Of a DNA stretch of 23,054 bases, positions 23,015 through 23,054 are shown piece after piece; the stretch's first letter is position 1, and each line of letters opens with the position of its first letter. The position numbers and the translations under genes were made by a program. The DNA is from Acidovorax delafieldii (GTDB lineage Bacteria > Pseudomonadota > Gammaproteobacteria > Burkholderiales > Burkholderiaceae_C), in NCBI GenBank assembly GCA_002377855.1, contig DFQQ01000043.1, forward strand, positions 1-23,054, read 5' to 3'. The notes beneath the pieces are model-generated. The model ran no database searches. It had not been told where the DNA came from and saw only the letters and a program-made list of their open reading frames with translations.

Positions 23015-23054
23015 ATCGATTGGTGTGTATGTGGTGGTTGATTTTCAGTTTCCC

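Overview
The window looks like a chromosomal segment of a high-GC betaproteobacterium, most likely of the family Comamonadaceae (Acidovorax or a close relative). This rests on the G/C-rich third-position coding, on the gene neighbourhoods (thyA–DUF4337–folA–xth; glnA–DUF4124–ntrB–ntrC), and on four copies of a short AT-richer intergenic repeat of a type I associate with this family. I could run no database search, so the genus is an inference. I see no rRNA, tRNA, CRISPR array, insertion sequence, phage gene or plasmid function. No gap between genes exceeds 300 bases.

Left part (1–6262). After the tail of an unidentified gene there is a leftward two-CBS-domain protein. It is divergent from a rightward pair, an O-acetylhomoserine sulfhydrylase-type enzyme and an alpha/beta hydrolase, 3 nt apart. 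The CBS/metY spacer carries a short palindrome and a perfect 14-bp tandem repeat. Next is a leftward YihY/BrkB membrane protein whose last codons lie inside one of the dispersed repeats, then a rightward pair: a DUF2069 membrane protein and a GlcD/D-2-hydroxyglutarate-dehydrogenase-like flavoenzyme.

Middle part (6263–12224). A GNAT acetyltransferase is divergent from an SDR oxidoreductase. Then come thyA, a DUF4337 membrane protein with a His-rich N-terminus, folA and xth: thymidylate synthesis, regeneration of its folate cofactor, and base-excision repair. A leftward gene joins a glycine-zipper region to a PA2169/DUF2383 four-helix bundle. It ends in a clear intrinsic terminator and has a large inverted repeat just upstream of its start.

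Nitrogen-control part (12482–17605). This block reads leftward: glnA (glutamine synthetase), a terminator, a secreted DUF4124 protein, ntrB (sensor kinase) and ntrC (sigma-54 activator). Upstream of glnA I read a sigma-54 promoter that matches the consensus at all but one position, plus two NtrC-box-like sequences. The locus therefore appears to contain both the activator and one of its own targets.

Right part (17606–23054). All genes read leftward and are visibly less GC-rich: a CinA/MoaB-like molybdopterin-binding-domain protein, an EI24/CysZ-like membrane protein, a sterol-desaturase/fatty-acid-hydroxylase family membrane enzyme, an exported polysaccharide deacetylase, an exported YncE-like beta-propeller and an RsuA-type 16S rRNA pseudouridine synthase. 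The hydroxylase, deacetylase and propeller may form an envelope-related set.

Nothing here is an obvious new defence or mobile system. The most interesting items are the glnA control region, the dispersed two-hairpin repeat (one copy supplies the end of a coding sequence), the operator-like repeats at 605–643 and 12243–12274, and the poorly characterised DUF2383 fusion, DUF4337 and propeller/deacetylase genes.
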